Below are positions 8,857 through 17,239 of a stretch of 64,000 nucleotides of DNA, in pieces. The position numbers and the translations under genes were made by a program. The stretch is from positions 248,001-312,000 of the forward strand of contig NZ_MDJR01000001.1 in NCBI RefSeq assembly GCF_001730685.1, in the 5' to 3' direction. Under the pieces are notes generated by a model. That model saw nothing but the letters and a program-made list of their open reading frames with translations. It searched no databases and was not told where the DNA came from. The stretch's first letter is position 1. The number at the start of each line of letters is the position of its first letter. The stretch is from Caloranaerobacter ferrireducens (lineage in GTDB: Bacteria; Bacillota; Clostridia; Tissierellales; Thermohalobacteraceae).

Positions 8857-8902
8857 AAAAAGCAAAAGACTACATGAATAGTAGTCTTTTGCTTTTTAAC
8901 TT
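8857..8902. terminator. Bidirectional terminator between convergent genes
   Basis: A 17-bp stem AAAAAGCAAAAGACTAC with its exact complement, 7-nt loop at 8874-8880. Poly-A on the left and poly-T on the right let it serve both the small P-loop gene and the convergent dextran-degrading gene. Confidence 0.88.
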
Positions 8903-8909
8903 TAGTAAC

Positions 8910-11900
8910 TTAATCAACATTTCCCCATAGCCATTGAGTATTTGAATTAGTTTTCCTGTAGTGAATAGAAATTGAGTCTACTTCATTCCATATATTTAGT
9001 GTTGCATCAGTCTGTTTTACTAATATTATATCTAAATTTGCCCAGGAACCATCACTTACTGAGCCTGAACTTGATAATTTTGAGAATGGAATAACTATTT
9101 CAATTCTACCAGAGGTAGTTTCCCATTGTGGAGCTATAACACTGGTGATATTTTCACTCCAATCCCAGCCAGAGGCTCCTGCAGTAAATCTCGCAAAATC
9201 AAAACTGTCACTCCATCGTCCAACCATAAAATTCATATCTCTTGACAGGGCGGCTCCATACATGGCTGTACTTCTAGAGGTGGAAGCAGTACCATTAAAA
9301 TCTTCACTGTATATATGAACAGCAAATTTTTCACTTTCATCAAAACCAGGTAGTTCAGTTCCAACAGTATCTATTCTTATATACAAATTGTCATCATCAT
9401 TTGAAATATATACTCTATCAATATCATAGTTAACATCATTTACTAAAATATCACCAATAGCATCTTTATAATATGGTACATTCCACCACTGATCCCAATC
9501 TCCATTAGTGGCTGAACTTACATTTAGTGATTTATGAACTCCAGCATTATATTGAGGAGGCAATATTTTCATATCATAGTTATCTAGATATGCTAGAGCA
9601 GTTAATATATAAGATGCTCCAGTGATAGGTTCTACCATTGTACTGATTGCTGGTTTCAATGTAACATTTGAAACTGCTTCTCCTTGTGGCATATATCCTT
9701 TTGCTGTTCTTTCAGTAAACCACTTTAATCTTCTTAAAGCATTAGCTTTATAAGCTTCGTTTCCACTTTGAATTTCATACATTGCCACCCACATTGCCAT
9801 TTGTGGCCATGAAGGTTCTTCTTCTAGAGCTTCATCTCCGCCTGGGTCCCAAGGTTTGTTATGATAAAATCCGTCATTGTCGTATCTAGCAATTCCATAA
9901 GTATCATGACCTAAAGCTTCGATTATAGCATCTATATGACTTTTAGCTCTTGATGATTGAGCATCTATAATTCCATATGATATTAGTACATTTGATGATG
10001 AGTCATGTAAAGTAACTTCATTATTATCTGTTGATACTGCACGATTAAATCTTTTTTCTGAAACATTCCATAACCCCTTGTAAGTATAATCAGTAGAATC
10101 TCTTTGAATTGCAGAACGAATAGTAGATGCAGCACCGTTATAAGAATCTGCAAGGTCTTGAAGTCCTTTAGCTTTTGCCATGATTTGAGCTGCATCTAAA
10201 CCAGCAACATATAGAGCTTGAGTAAAGGCATTATATTCTATATTTTCTTCCCATATGCTGCAGTCAGCAGGTCCAAATCCATTACTACTAATATTATTCA
10301 TAATAAAATCTGCTGACTTTTTGTATGCTGGCCAAATATTATTTAGAAATTCTGTATTACCAGTGTTTTTATAATGCCTGTAAGCACCTACTAGGAACAT
10401 ACCAATAGAATCATGTTCTGGTTCTACAAAAGGTATCCATTCATTTGTCCAGATGTCAAAACATGTATAGAAAGTACCGTCTTCATTTTGTCTGTTGGCT
10501 AACCAGTACCAATACTTTTCTGCTTCTTCAACATGTCCTGATGCATCAAGAGCCATCGCTGTAACAGCTGAATCTCTAGCCCATACTTTATATCCATATG
10601 ATGATGGATTTGTAGTTGCTGGCATAGCACCAGAAGTTGGCTGAATTGCATTTTTAATAGCTATTAGAGATCTATCATATGCGGTATTTAAAAATTCATC
10701 TTCAAAGTTAGTTCTTATACCACTATTTAACCAAGCAGTATAATCATTAGCGATTTTATTAAACCAATATTCACCAGTTTGTGATCTTGCTTTGTCGATG
10801 GCAGATTCAAGATTTTCAATAGTGTCAGATATAGATAACAAGAAGTATATTGTTTCACTACTTTGTGCTGGTATTGTTACTGATTTTCTCATTGCCACAG
10901 AAATATCAGAAGTTGTAATACTGGTATTATTTTTTAAAGTTCCGTCATTATCAAAGGTATACCATGGGCTACATGTACTGCTAGATATATCGGTATTTGT
11001 ATCATCACCTACTTGGTATTGATCAATAGAACTGAATGAACTAAGACCTATAAAATATTGTCCTGCATTTGTCATATTAACTATTATTGAATTTCTTTCT
11101 GAATCATAGTAAGCAGAAATGTTAGTACCGCTTCCAGTTTTATTGTTTACATGTAATGCATCCAATATATTAAATGTTATACTTGATGTACCAGGATTTT
11201 GGATGTTATATCTTACTACCATGAAGTCTTCATTTGGAATCATAGCATAATCTCTCTTTATATTGACAGGAAGGCTATTTCCGTTATATCGAAAATAATT
11301 AGTGTTACATACACCATTAGAATCAAACCAACCTTGAGCATCAAAATTTTGTATTTGAGTATATTTCACATTGTTAGTTTCATCTCTAAAAAAACCTGAA
11401 TAATCTACAATCTGGTTAGTACTCCAGTCTAAACTATATCTTAATTCATCAATTCTTGGTCCTTTTTGTCTAGTATCAATTATTCTTGTCAGGCTGTCTT
11501 TCCAGATTGCAATTGTATCATTCCAGTCAGAAATGTACAGACTTCTAGCGTATTCAATTTTGTCTTCTACTTTTAAGTAGTCGAGATTAATAGCATAGTT
11601 TTCGTATTCACCATAGAGAAGCACTATTTGATGTATACCTGGCTTCAAGTGGACTCCGATTTCTGCTATTCCCCATGTATCCCAATTTTCTAAATCATTA
11701 AAGTAAACTATACCTCTGAACTTTCCATCTACGAATAGTGCTCTGGTTGCTTTATATCCTGTATCATTTGCGTATCTAAATTTTAATGTATAATCTTTAT
11801 CTTCATCTACTTTTATAGAGAAAGAAACTGAATCTCCTTTTTCTCCAAATTGATCTACAAAACCTGTTCCAGAATAACCTGTGTGATTTGTGTTAGTACT

Positions 11901-14180
11901 AACATTTGTTTTTAATGCATTTTCTGCTTCATAAATTTCATTATTAGGAGTTGAAAAACTTCTTTTAATGTAAATCATATCCCAGTATTCCAACTTAGGA
12001 ACTGTAAAGGACACATAATATCCATTGCTATCTGAACCTATTGAATATTGAAGAGATTGAGTTACACACTGGTTAAAGTCAGGTGATGCTACGTAGACTC
12101 CGGTTATGTTTGCATTTGGCCCAATATAGTATTTTATATTAATATTATTCTTAAATATAGGTTGATTTGTAGGATTTCGCCACTGCGTATCGTTTTCGTT
12201 TGTAAGGTTAATTAAGTGGAGTATTTCATAATTTTCTTTTTCTCTGATTACAAACCATATCTTGCCGTTTTCTCCGCTGCCAGTTATTTCTTCGTTTTCT
12301 ATTGATACAAACTGTGTTCCACCATCACCGTAGTTGATATCCGAATCAAAAAGAAGATTTTCATATGCAGTAATGAAGTCATAATACTCCATCATTGTAT
12401 TTCGTAGAGAACTTCTCATTGTTTTACTTATCTGAGGGTAATATTCATGTGCAAGCATTGTAGCATGATATTTATTGGCACCTAATTCAATGTGGTAGGC
12501 ACCGCTGGCGGCAAAGGTTGCGTTTGCTAATCTTACTGAGTTCTCATCAAATTCTCCAAGTGTTAAACTATCTAAATTGATGGCTCCTGAGTTTTCTGAA
12601 TCATATTGTAACTTTATAGTATGAGTACCTACAGTTAGATAAGTGGTATAAAATACGTCGTGTGACCATGTATCCCAATTTTCCAAATCTTTAAAACTTA
12701 ATGTCGTTCTTGGAGAAGTTTCTTCATCAATGTATAGGTTTCTTGTTGCAGTATTTCCAGTGTCATTTGAATATCTGAATACGAGAGGATATAATCCGTC
12801 TTCAGGTACATTAATAGTAAACTCAACACTATCATTTTCTTCGGCAAATTGATCTACAAAGCCTGAACCTGTATATCCACTATGATTGTTATTTACGCCT
12901 ACGTTTACTAATGTTGCATATTCTGCTTCATATTTAGTGCCTGTATTATCATTGTAGTTCATGTAGGCAGCGAGTACTAAAGCTTTACTACCGTTGTTAG
13001 TTCTAAATTGTTCAATATAATTTTTTATATCATTGTAACTATTTGATTTCCACCATATTTCACTGAAATCAAAATCTGTATCAGCATTTTTAGAAATGTC
13101 ATTTAGCGCCCATCCGTCAACAGTCCCATCAACAACATTAAAGGTAATATAGTTTTTGTTAGAGTTATTTGTGGTTAATTGTGATTTTGCTTCATTGACA
13201 AAATCAGAGAAGGAATCATTAAGATATAAAGGTCTTCCAAAATAATCAAATACGTTATCTCTTTGTCCCATTTGGTCGATTTGTATGCCATCAAAAGAAG
13301 CTGTATTTACTGCATCTTTGTATTCATTTATTATATAATTTTGCCACTCTTCGTTTGCTGGATTAAATAACCATAAATAAGTAGAATCGTCTCCGAAATC
13401 AACATTATACTGAATAGAATGATTTCTGTCTTGATAAATTCCCCACTTAGGTTTTATATTATATGCATCATAACCTTCTCTTGCTGCATAAGACATTTGA
13501 TATGCCATTGCTTTCGCATTTTGACTGTGAACAGCATTTATCTGGTTTTGAATTGTTTCCCAACTTATAGTTCTACCAAATAAATCCTTCCATGTATCAT
13601 CAACTTGACCATTAGTTCTTTTGAAATTTTTATCATGACGCCACATCCAATCGTAAAATTGGAAAATGTTTATATGATAATCACGAGTTAATTCTGTAAT
13701 TTTATTTGTACTTTCAGTAGATGTTTCATCAGTTGGAAAATCACTTGTGTATCCATATCTTGGATATCTAGTCCAATCGCTTGATACATCAATTGCAGTA
13801 GTCTTATAATCAGTTGAATCAGTAGAAACTTTTACTAGATATCCTTTAAAGTCAGAGGAGGGAGTTATCCAGGTAAACGATTCATTAGAATTGGAGTATG
13901 CTGGTATGGAAATGTTTTTACTCGTAGAATATACTTCTGTTTCCATGTGGTAGATATTAAGATACAAAGTACCTGACCAGTCAGATTCAGTAGAATTTGA
14001 TAACTCGACAGTAATGGTAGCAGTCTCACTTGGATTGTATCTGGCTTTATCTACATAAACTTTAGTCACATAACTGTTTGTAGCATAGGCTATATTTGAT
14101 AATTGAGGTTTTGTTAAGGAAATATTTGACGCTAAAAGTATTAAAATTAATAAATAATTAATTAATCTTTTACATTTCAT
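8910..14180 (-). CDS. Secreted GH66-CBM35-GH15 fusion: CITase/dextranase-like plus glucodextranase-like
   Basis: 1756 residues with a signal peptide (about 1-33). Next come an Ig-like domain (about 38-130) and a GH66 barrel with likely nucleophile Asp302 in FDGIQIDQMG and acid/base Glu374 in FSEIWWK. A CBM35 (about 417-540) is inserted inside the GH66 domain, as in cycloisomaltooligosaccharide glucanotransferases; GH66 resumes to about 735. A second CBM35 (about 746-862) precedes a GH15 N-terminal sandwich and an (alpha/alpha)6 domain (about 1150-1540), with WARDS at 1200-1204, Glu1311/1312 in SIWEEN and Glu1455 in EEEPSW. The last 190 residues (DWDQWWNVPYYKDAIGD onward) resemble the glucodextranase C-terminal domain. 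AGGAGG lies 10 nt upstream of the ATG. It probably cuts or cyclises alpha-1,6-glucan outside the cell and trims ends to glucose. Domain limits are approximate. Confidence 0.9.
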   Translation of the reverse strand: MKCKRLINYLLILILLASNISLTKPQLSNIAYATNSYVTKVYVDKARYNPSETATITVELSNSTESDWSGTLYLNIYHMETEVYSTSKNISIPAYSNSNESFTWITPSSDFKGYLVKVSTDSTDYKTTAIDVSSDWTRYPRYGYTSDFPTDETSTESTNKITELTRDYHINIFQFYDWMWRHDKNFKRTNGQVDDTWKDLFGRTISWETIQNQINAVHSQNAKAMAYQMSYAAREGYDAYNIKPKWGIYQDRNHSIQYNVDFGDDSTYLWLFNPANEEWQNYIINEYKDAVNTASFDGIQIDQMGQRDNVFDYFGRPLYLNDSFSDFVNEAKSQLTTNNSNKNYITFNVVDGTVDGWALNDISKNADTDFDFSEIWWKSNSYNDIKNYIEQFRTNNGSKALVLAAYMNYNDNTGTKYEAEYATLVNVGVNNNHSGYTGSGFVDQFAEENDSVEFTINVPEDGLYPLVFRYSNDTGNTATRNLYIDEETSPRTTLSFKDLENWDTWSHDVFYTTYLTVGTHTIKLQYDSENSGAINLDSLTLGEFDENSVRLANATFAASGAYHIELGANKYHATMLAHEYYPQISKTMRSSLRNTMMEYYDFITAYENLLFDSDINYGDGGTQFVSIENEEITGSGENGKIWFVIREKENYEILHLINLTNENDTQWRNPTNQPIFKNNINIKYYIGPNANITGVYVASPDFNQCVTQSLQYSIGSDSNGYYVSFTVPKLEYWDMIYIKRSFSTPNNEIYEAENALKTNVSTNTNHTGYSGTGFVDQFGEKGDSVSFSIKVDEDKDYTLKFRYANDTGYKATRALFVDGKFRGIVYFNDLENWDTWGIAEIGVHLKPGIHQIVLLYGEYENYAINLDYLKVEDKIEYARSLYISDWNDTIAIWKDSLTRIIDTRQKGPRIDELRYSLDWSTNQIVDYSGFFRDETNNVKYTQIQNFDAQGWFDSNGVCNTNYFRYNGNSLPVNIKRDYAMIPNEDFMVVRYNIQNPGTSSITFNILDALHVNNKTGSGTNISAYYDSERNSIIVNMTNAGQYFIGLSSFSSIDQYQVGDDTNTDISSSTCSPWYTFDNDGTLKNNTSITTSDISVAMRKSVTIPAQSSETIYFLLSISDTIENLESAIDKARSQTGEYWFNKIANDYTAWLNSGIRTNFEDEFLNTAYDRSLIAIKNAIQPTSGAMPATTNPSSYGYKVWARDSAVTAMALDASGHVEEAEKYWYWLANRQNEDGTFYTCFDIWTNEWIPFVEPEHDSIGMFLVGAYRHYKNTGNTEFLNNIWPAYKKSADFIMNNISSNGFGPADCSIWEENIEYNAFTQALYVAGLDAAQIMAKAKGLQDLADSYNGAASTIRSAIQRDSTDYTYKGLWNVSEKRFNRAVSTDNNEVTLHDSSSNVLISYGIIDAQSSRAKSHIDAIIEALGHDTYGIARYDNDGFYHNKPWDPGGDEALEEEPSWPQMAMWVAMYEIQSGNEAYKANALRRLKWFTERTAKGYMPQGEAVSNVTLKPAISTMVEPITGASYILTALAYLDNYDMKILPPQYNAGVHKSLNVSSATNGDWDQWWNVPYYKDAIGDILVNDVNYDIDRVYISNDDDNLYIRIDTVGTELPGFDESEKFAVHIYSEDFNGTASTSRSTAMYGAALSRDMNFMVGRWSDSFDFARFTAGASGWDWSENITSVIAPQWETTSGRIEIVIPFSKLSSSGSVSDGSWANLDIILVKQTDATLNIWNEVDSISIHYRKTNSNTQWLWGNVD

Positions 14181-14209
14181 TTAATAAAATCCTCCTAAAA
14201 AGATATATA

Positions 14210-14236
14210 TAACTAAAGCTTGTAATAAGCTTTTTA
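14210..14236 (-). promoter_or_regulatory. Leader hairpin before the dextran fusion gene
   Basis: CTAAAGCTT and AAGCTTTTTAG form an 9-10 bp stem around GTAAT, ending about 14 nt before the AGGAGG of the fusion gene. It could affect translation or mRNA stability; no known riboswitch pattern was recognised. Confidence 0.35.
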
Positions 14237-14312
14237 GCATTTGTAAATTTACAATTTAATTCTTTTGTATTTTAAAAAGCTCAGTAATTTTATCAAATCG
14301 TTTATGATGTAA

Positions 14313-14321
14313 CACCTCCTT
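14313..14321 (-). promoter_or_regulatory. Orphan perfect Shine-Dalgarno in the leader
   Basis: The minus strand reads AAGGAGGTG, fully complementary to the 16S rRNA 3' end, about 130 nt upstream of the fusion gene start. No ATG, GTG or TTG lies within 15 nt downstream; the frame opened by ATC/ATA runs 19 codons to TAA. It may be a ribosome standby site, a leader peptide with a rare start, or chance. Confidence 0.4.
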
Positions 14322-14335
14322 TTTATGGATTTTCT

Positions 14336-14347
14336 TAAAACGTTTTA
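14336..14347. promoter_or_regulatory. cre-like palindrome in the leader
   Basis: TAAAACGTTTTA is a perfect 12-bp palindrome with the CG centre of a LacI/CcpA-type box. It misses the outer G and C of the cre consensus. It lies about 100 bp downstream of the predicted minus-strand -10, where a bound repressor could act as a roadblock. Confidence 0.35.
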
Positions 14348-14445
14348 TTATAGGAAAGATATAGGGATGAAATACAGCATATAAAATTGATAACTAGAAA
14401 GTTTGCAATATATTGGTTATAATGACTTTATATAACTTTGATTAC

Positions 14446-14482
14446 ATTATACACTACTTTGTTCGATGAAGCAAGTAAGTGT
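14446..14482 (-). promoter_or_regulatory. Promoter of the dextran fusion gene with overlapping ROK-type operator O1
   Basis: On the minus strand TTGCTT (14474-14469), a 17-bp spacer and TATAAT (14451-14446) form a promoter. An inverted repeat TACTTTGTTC-GAT-GAAGCAAGTA (14455-14477), extended by ACAC/GTGT flanks, covers the -35 and spacer. A sequence with the same design is found at 15954-15985 before the second transcription unit. The adjacent ROK protein is the obvious candidate to bind both. Confidence 0.7.
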
Positions 14483-14708
14483 AAAAAGATTTTGAAAAAT
14501 CACTAAAATCATACATATAATATTGCATAATTAATACATTTAATACACGATTAGGAAGGTTAGCTGAAAACAGAGGTTAATTTGTAATAAACTTATTAAA
14601 AAATGTGATTTATATAATATATATTGAACTTGAATAAATAAAGGGATTATTATAATATTATAGGTAATATATGTATATAGTATAAAACTAAATAGCTTGG
14701 AGGGCACT

Positions 14709-15914
14709 ATGGAAAATCTAAGGATTGGTAACAAAAGTTTAATTAAAGATATTAATAGGGCTTTGGTTATTAGAGAAATAAGAAATAAAGGGCCAATTAG
14801 TAGAACACAAATTTCAAAGAATACTAAACTTGTCTTATCTACAATTACTAAAATTTGTGATGAACTTCTTGAGCAAAATATTATTTTTTCTGTAGGAGAA
14901 GGTAAGTCTACAGGAGGTAGAAAACCGATAAACTTAGTCTTTAATAACAATTATAGTTATATAATAGGAGTTAAGATTGAAGATAAACATATTATTATGG
15001 CTTTAACTAATCTCAAACCAATTATTATTAGTACAAAAGTGTACGAATATGCTAAAAGAGCAACATTTGATACAGTTCATGAGTTACTAATAAAGGGGAT
15101 AAGTGAACTTGTTGAAGAGATAAAGGAGAGAAATGGAAAGCTTCAAGGAATAGGGATTGCTGTATCTGGTATTGTTGATCAAGAAAATGGGCGCCTTATA
15201 TCTTCATCACTTTTGGGATGGAAAAACATTAACTTTAAGAGTATCATAAAGGAAAAATTTAATGTGAGTGTATATTTAGATAATGATGTTAACTGTTATG
15301 CGTTAGCACAGAAATGGTTTGGAAAAGGTAAAGATAATAGAAATTTTGTTTGTGTAACTATTGGTGAAGGTATAGGTTCTGGAATAATTATTGATGATAG
15401 ACTTTATAGAGGAGCTATTGGTGGTGCTGGAGAGATTGGACACATGATTATTAATGTAGATGGTAGGCAATGTTATTGTGGTCAAAGAGGATGCCTAGAA
15501 GCTCATGCGTCTGAAGGTTTTATAATAGAATATGTTAAAGAAAAAACAGGTAAATTATATACAATAGAACAAATTATAGAGTTAGCAGGCAAAGGTGATG
15601 CCGATTCTCTTGAAGCTATTAAAATAGCTTGTAATAATATTGGATATGGCTTAATAAATGTGATAATGCATTTTAATCCAGAAAAAATTATTATTAGTGG
15701 TAAGGAAATAAAAGAAAAGAAATTTATCATTTCAAATATTTTAGAGTCAATGAATGAAAACTGGTTTCATAAAGTTGGAGCTTATGAGACTAAAATAGAA
15801 ATTGATGAATTAAGCAACGAAAAATTTTTATTGGGTGCATCAATATTAGTATTAAGTGAATTATTAGGTGAACCAATATATAAGGATAAAAAAACTTTAA
15901 TAAATAATATATAG
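14709..15914 (+). CDS. ROK-family transcriptional repressor (XylR/NagC type)
   Basis: 401 residues with an N-terminal winged helix-turn-helix (about 15-80; IRNKGPISRTQISKNTKLVLST). The ROK sugar-kinase-like domain follows, with the phosphate loop IGIAVSGIVD, the zinc motif CYCGQRGCLEAHAS and GEIGHMIINV. ATG 14709 has TTGGAGGG immediately before it. It sits between the divergent dextran fusion gene and the GH15/ABC operon and presumably represses both until an alpha-glucoside inducer (perhaps isomaltose or glucose) binds. Substrate specificity is inferred from neighbours only. Confidence 0.92.
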   Translation: MENLRIGNKSLIKDINRALVIREIRNKGPISRTQISKNTKLVLSTITKICDELLEQNIIFSVGEGKSTGGRKPINLVFNNNYSYIIGVKIEDKHIIMALTNLKPIIISTKVYEYAKRATFDTVHELLIKGISELVEEIKERNGKLQGIGIAVSGIVDQENGRLISSSLLGWKNINFKSIIKEKFNVSVYLDNDVNCYALAQKWFGKGKDNRNFVCVTIGEGIGSGIIIDDRLYRGAIGGAGEIGHMIINVDGRQCYCGQRGCLEAHASEGFIIEYVKEKTGKLYTIEQIIELAGKGDADSLEAIKIACNNIGYGLINVIMHFNPEKIIISGKEIKEKKFIISNILESMNENWFHKVGAYETKIEIDELSNEKFLLGASILVLSELLGEPIYKDKKTLINNI

Positions 15915-15953
15915 GCACAATATATTATTTATTAAAGTTTTATTTTCAGAACT

Positions 15954-15985
15954 TACTTGCTTCACGAAAGAAAGTATGATATAAT
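15954..15985 (+). promoter_or_regulatory. Promoter of the GH15/ABC/GH66 operon with ROK-type operator O2
   Basis: TTGCTT (15957-15962), 17 bp, TATAAT (15980-15985). The inverted repeat TACTTGCTTC-ACG-AAAGAAAGTA (15954-15976) overlaps the -35 and spacer. Its first 11 bases TACTTGCTTCA are identical to O1 read on the minus strand, and the -35, -10 and spacer length are the same. Confidence 0.7.
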
Positions 15986-16073
15986 TATGGTAAAGAATTA
16001 CAAAGATGGTTACTTAAGATTATTTATCAAGCATAGCAACATAGAGAGTTTGAAAGGGGGGAGAGGAACATAA

Positions 16074-17159
16074 ATGAAATTAAAGGAATATAGTATTAAA
16101 GTTATACTAAATAATCAAAATCAATCAGGTGCCTATGTAGCATGTCCATATTTTGAAAACTATAAATATTCATGGCTTAGAGATGGTAGTTTTATTGCTT
16201 ATTCAATGTTGGTTTCTAATCAAATAGAGTCTTGCAAGAAGTTTCTTGATTGGGTTAATAATGTAATATTAAGATATAAAGATAAGGTTAGAAGTATATC
16301 TTCAAAGCTTAAAAATGGCGAAAAATTGTTAGCTACAGATTTTTTACCAACAAGATATACTTTGCGAGGATTTGAAGTAAGAGATGATTGGCCTAATTTT
16401 CAAATTGATGGATATGGGGCTTGGTTGTGGTGTTTATCGGAATATATAAACATAACAAATGATGAGTATTTAATTGTTGAGTTTCAAGAAAGTATAAGAA
16501 TTACATTAGATTATTTAGAAATGGTATGGAAAATACCAAACTATGACTGCTGGGAGGAAAACGGTACCAAGATACATCCATCAACATTAGCTTGTGTATA
16601 TGGTGGTATTAGAGGTATTAATAGATATTTAGGAGAGATAGAACTATATAATCTAGCAGAAGAAATAAAAAAATTTATTTTAGAGGAAGGAACAAAAGAT
16701 GGCAGATTTATTAAATACATAGGTTCAGATAGCATTGATTCTAGCCTTCTATGGCTAAGTGTTCCATTTAACGTAGTAGATCCCAATAATCCAATCATGA
16801 AAAAAACTGTTAAATTAATAGAAGAGAAGTTATATGAAGATGGAGGAGTTAAAAGATATCCTGAAGATACATATTATGGTGGGGGTCAATGGATTTTACT
16901 GACTTGTTGGCTAGGATGGTATTATTTAAGTATCAATAAAATTGATAAAGCAAAAAAAATAATAGAGTGGGTAGAAAACCAGAGTGATGAAGAAGGTAAT
17001 TTACCTGAACAAGTTCTATATATTACTAATAATTCAGAATACATAAAATATTGGGAGGAAAAGTGGGGGAAAGTTGCAAAGCCTTTATTATGGTCTCATG
17101 CAATGTATTTAATATTATTAAATGAAATAGAAAACAAAAGACAACAAAAAAAGAATTAA
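16074..17159 (+). CDS. Cytoplasmic GH15 glucoamylase/isomaltase-like hydrolase
   Basis: 361 residues covering only the (alpha/alpha)6 catalytic domain of GH15; no signal peptide and no N-terminal sandwich. Substrate loop SWLRDGSF is near residue 33. Candidate acid Glu161/162 lies in YDCWEENG and base Glu312 in NLPEQV, followed by KPLLWSHAMY. It likely releases glucose from the non-reducing ends of imported isomalto-oligosaccharides. A GGGGGG run before ATG 16074 acts as ribosome site. It is first in the operon read from promoter O2. It shares the family of the GH15 half of the secreted fusion but is much smaller. Confidence 0.87.
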   Translation: MKLKEYSIKVILNNQNQSGAYVACPYFENYKYSWLRDGSFIAYSMLVSNQIESCKKFLDWVNNVILRYKDKVRSISSKLKNGEKLLATDFLPTRYTLRGFEVRDDWPNFQIDGYGAWLWCLSEYINITNDEYLIVEFQESIRITLDYLEMVWKIPNYDCWEENGTKIHPSTLACVYGGIRGINRYLGEIELYNLAEEIKKFILEEGTKDGRFIKYIGSDSIDSSLLWLSVPFNVVDPNNPIMKKTVKLIEEKLYEDGGVKRYPEDTYYGGGQWILLTCWLGWYYLSINKIDKAKKIIEWVENQSDEEGNLPEQVLYITNNSEYIKYWEEKWGKVAKPLLWSHAMYLILLNEIENKRQQKKN

Positions 17160-17188
17160 GAGGTATTTATAATAAATTTATAAGAATG

Positions 17189-17213
17189 AATTTCCTTATT
17201 AATTAAGGGAATT
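17189..17213 (+). other. Intercistronic hairpin before the binding-protein gene
   Basis: AATTTCCTTA and TAAGGGAATT form a 10-bp stem with one mismatch around TTAAT, 26 nt before the next ATG. It may stabilise or separate the downstream message; no T-run typical of a terminator follows. Confidence 0.35.
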
Positions 17214-17239
17214 TATATAAAAAATAAGGGGGAGTTAAA

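Noticed and set aside
14336-14347. Confident CcpA cre site
   Set aside because: The palindrome lacks the conserved outer G and C of cre; listed only as cre-like.
14540-14950. 136-residue minus-strand frame at the start of the ROK gene
   Set aside because: Covers the ROK helix-turn-helix in antisense; no ribosome site, no motif.
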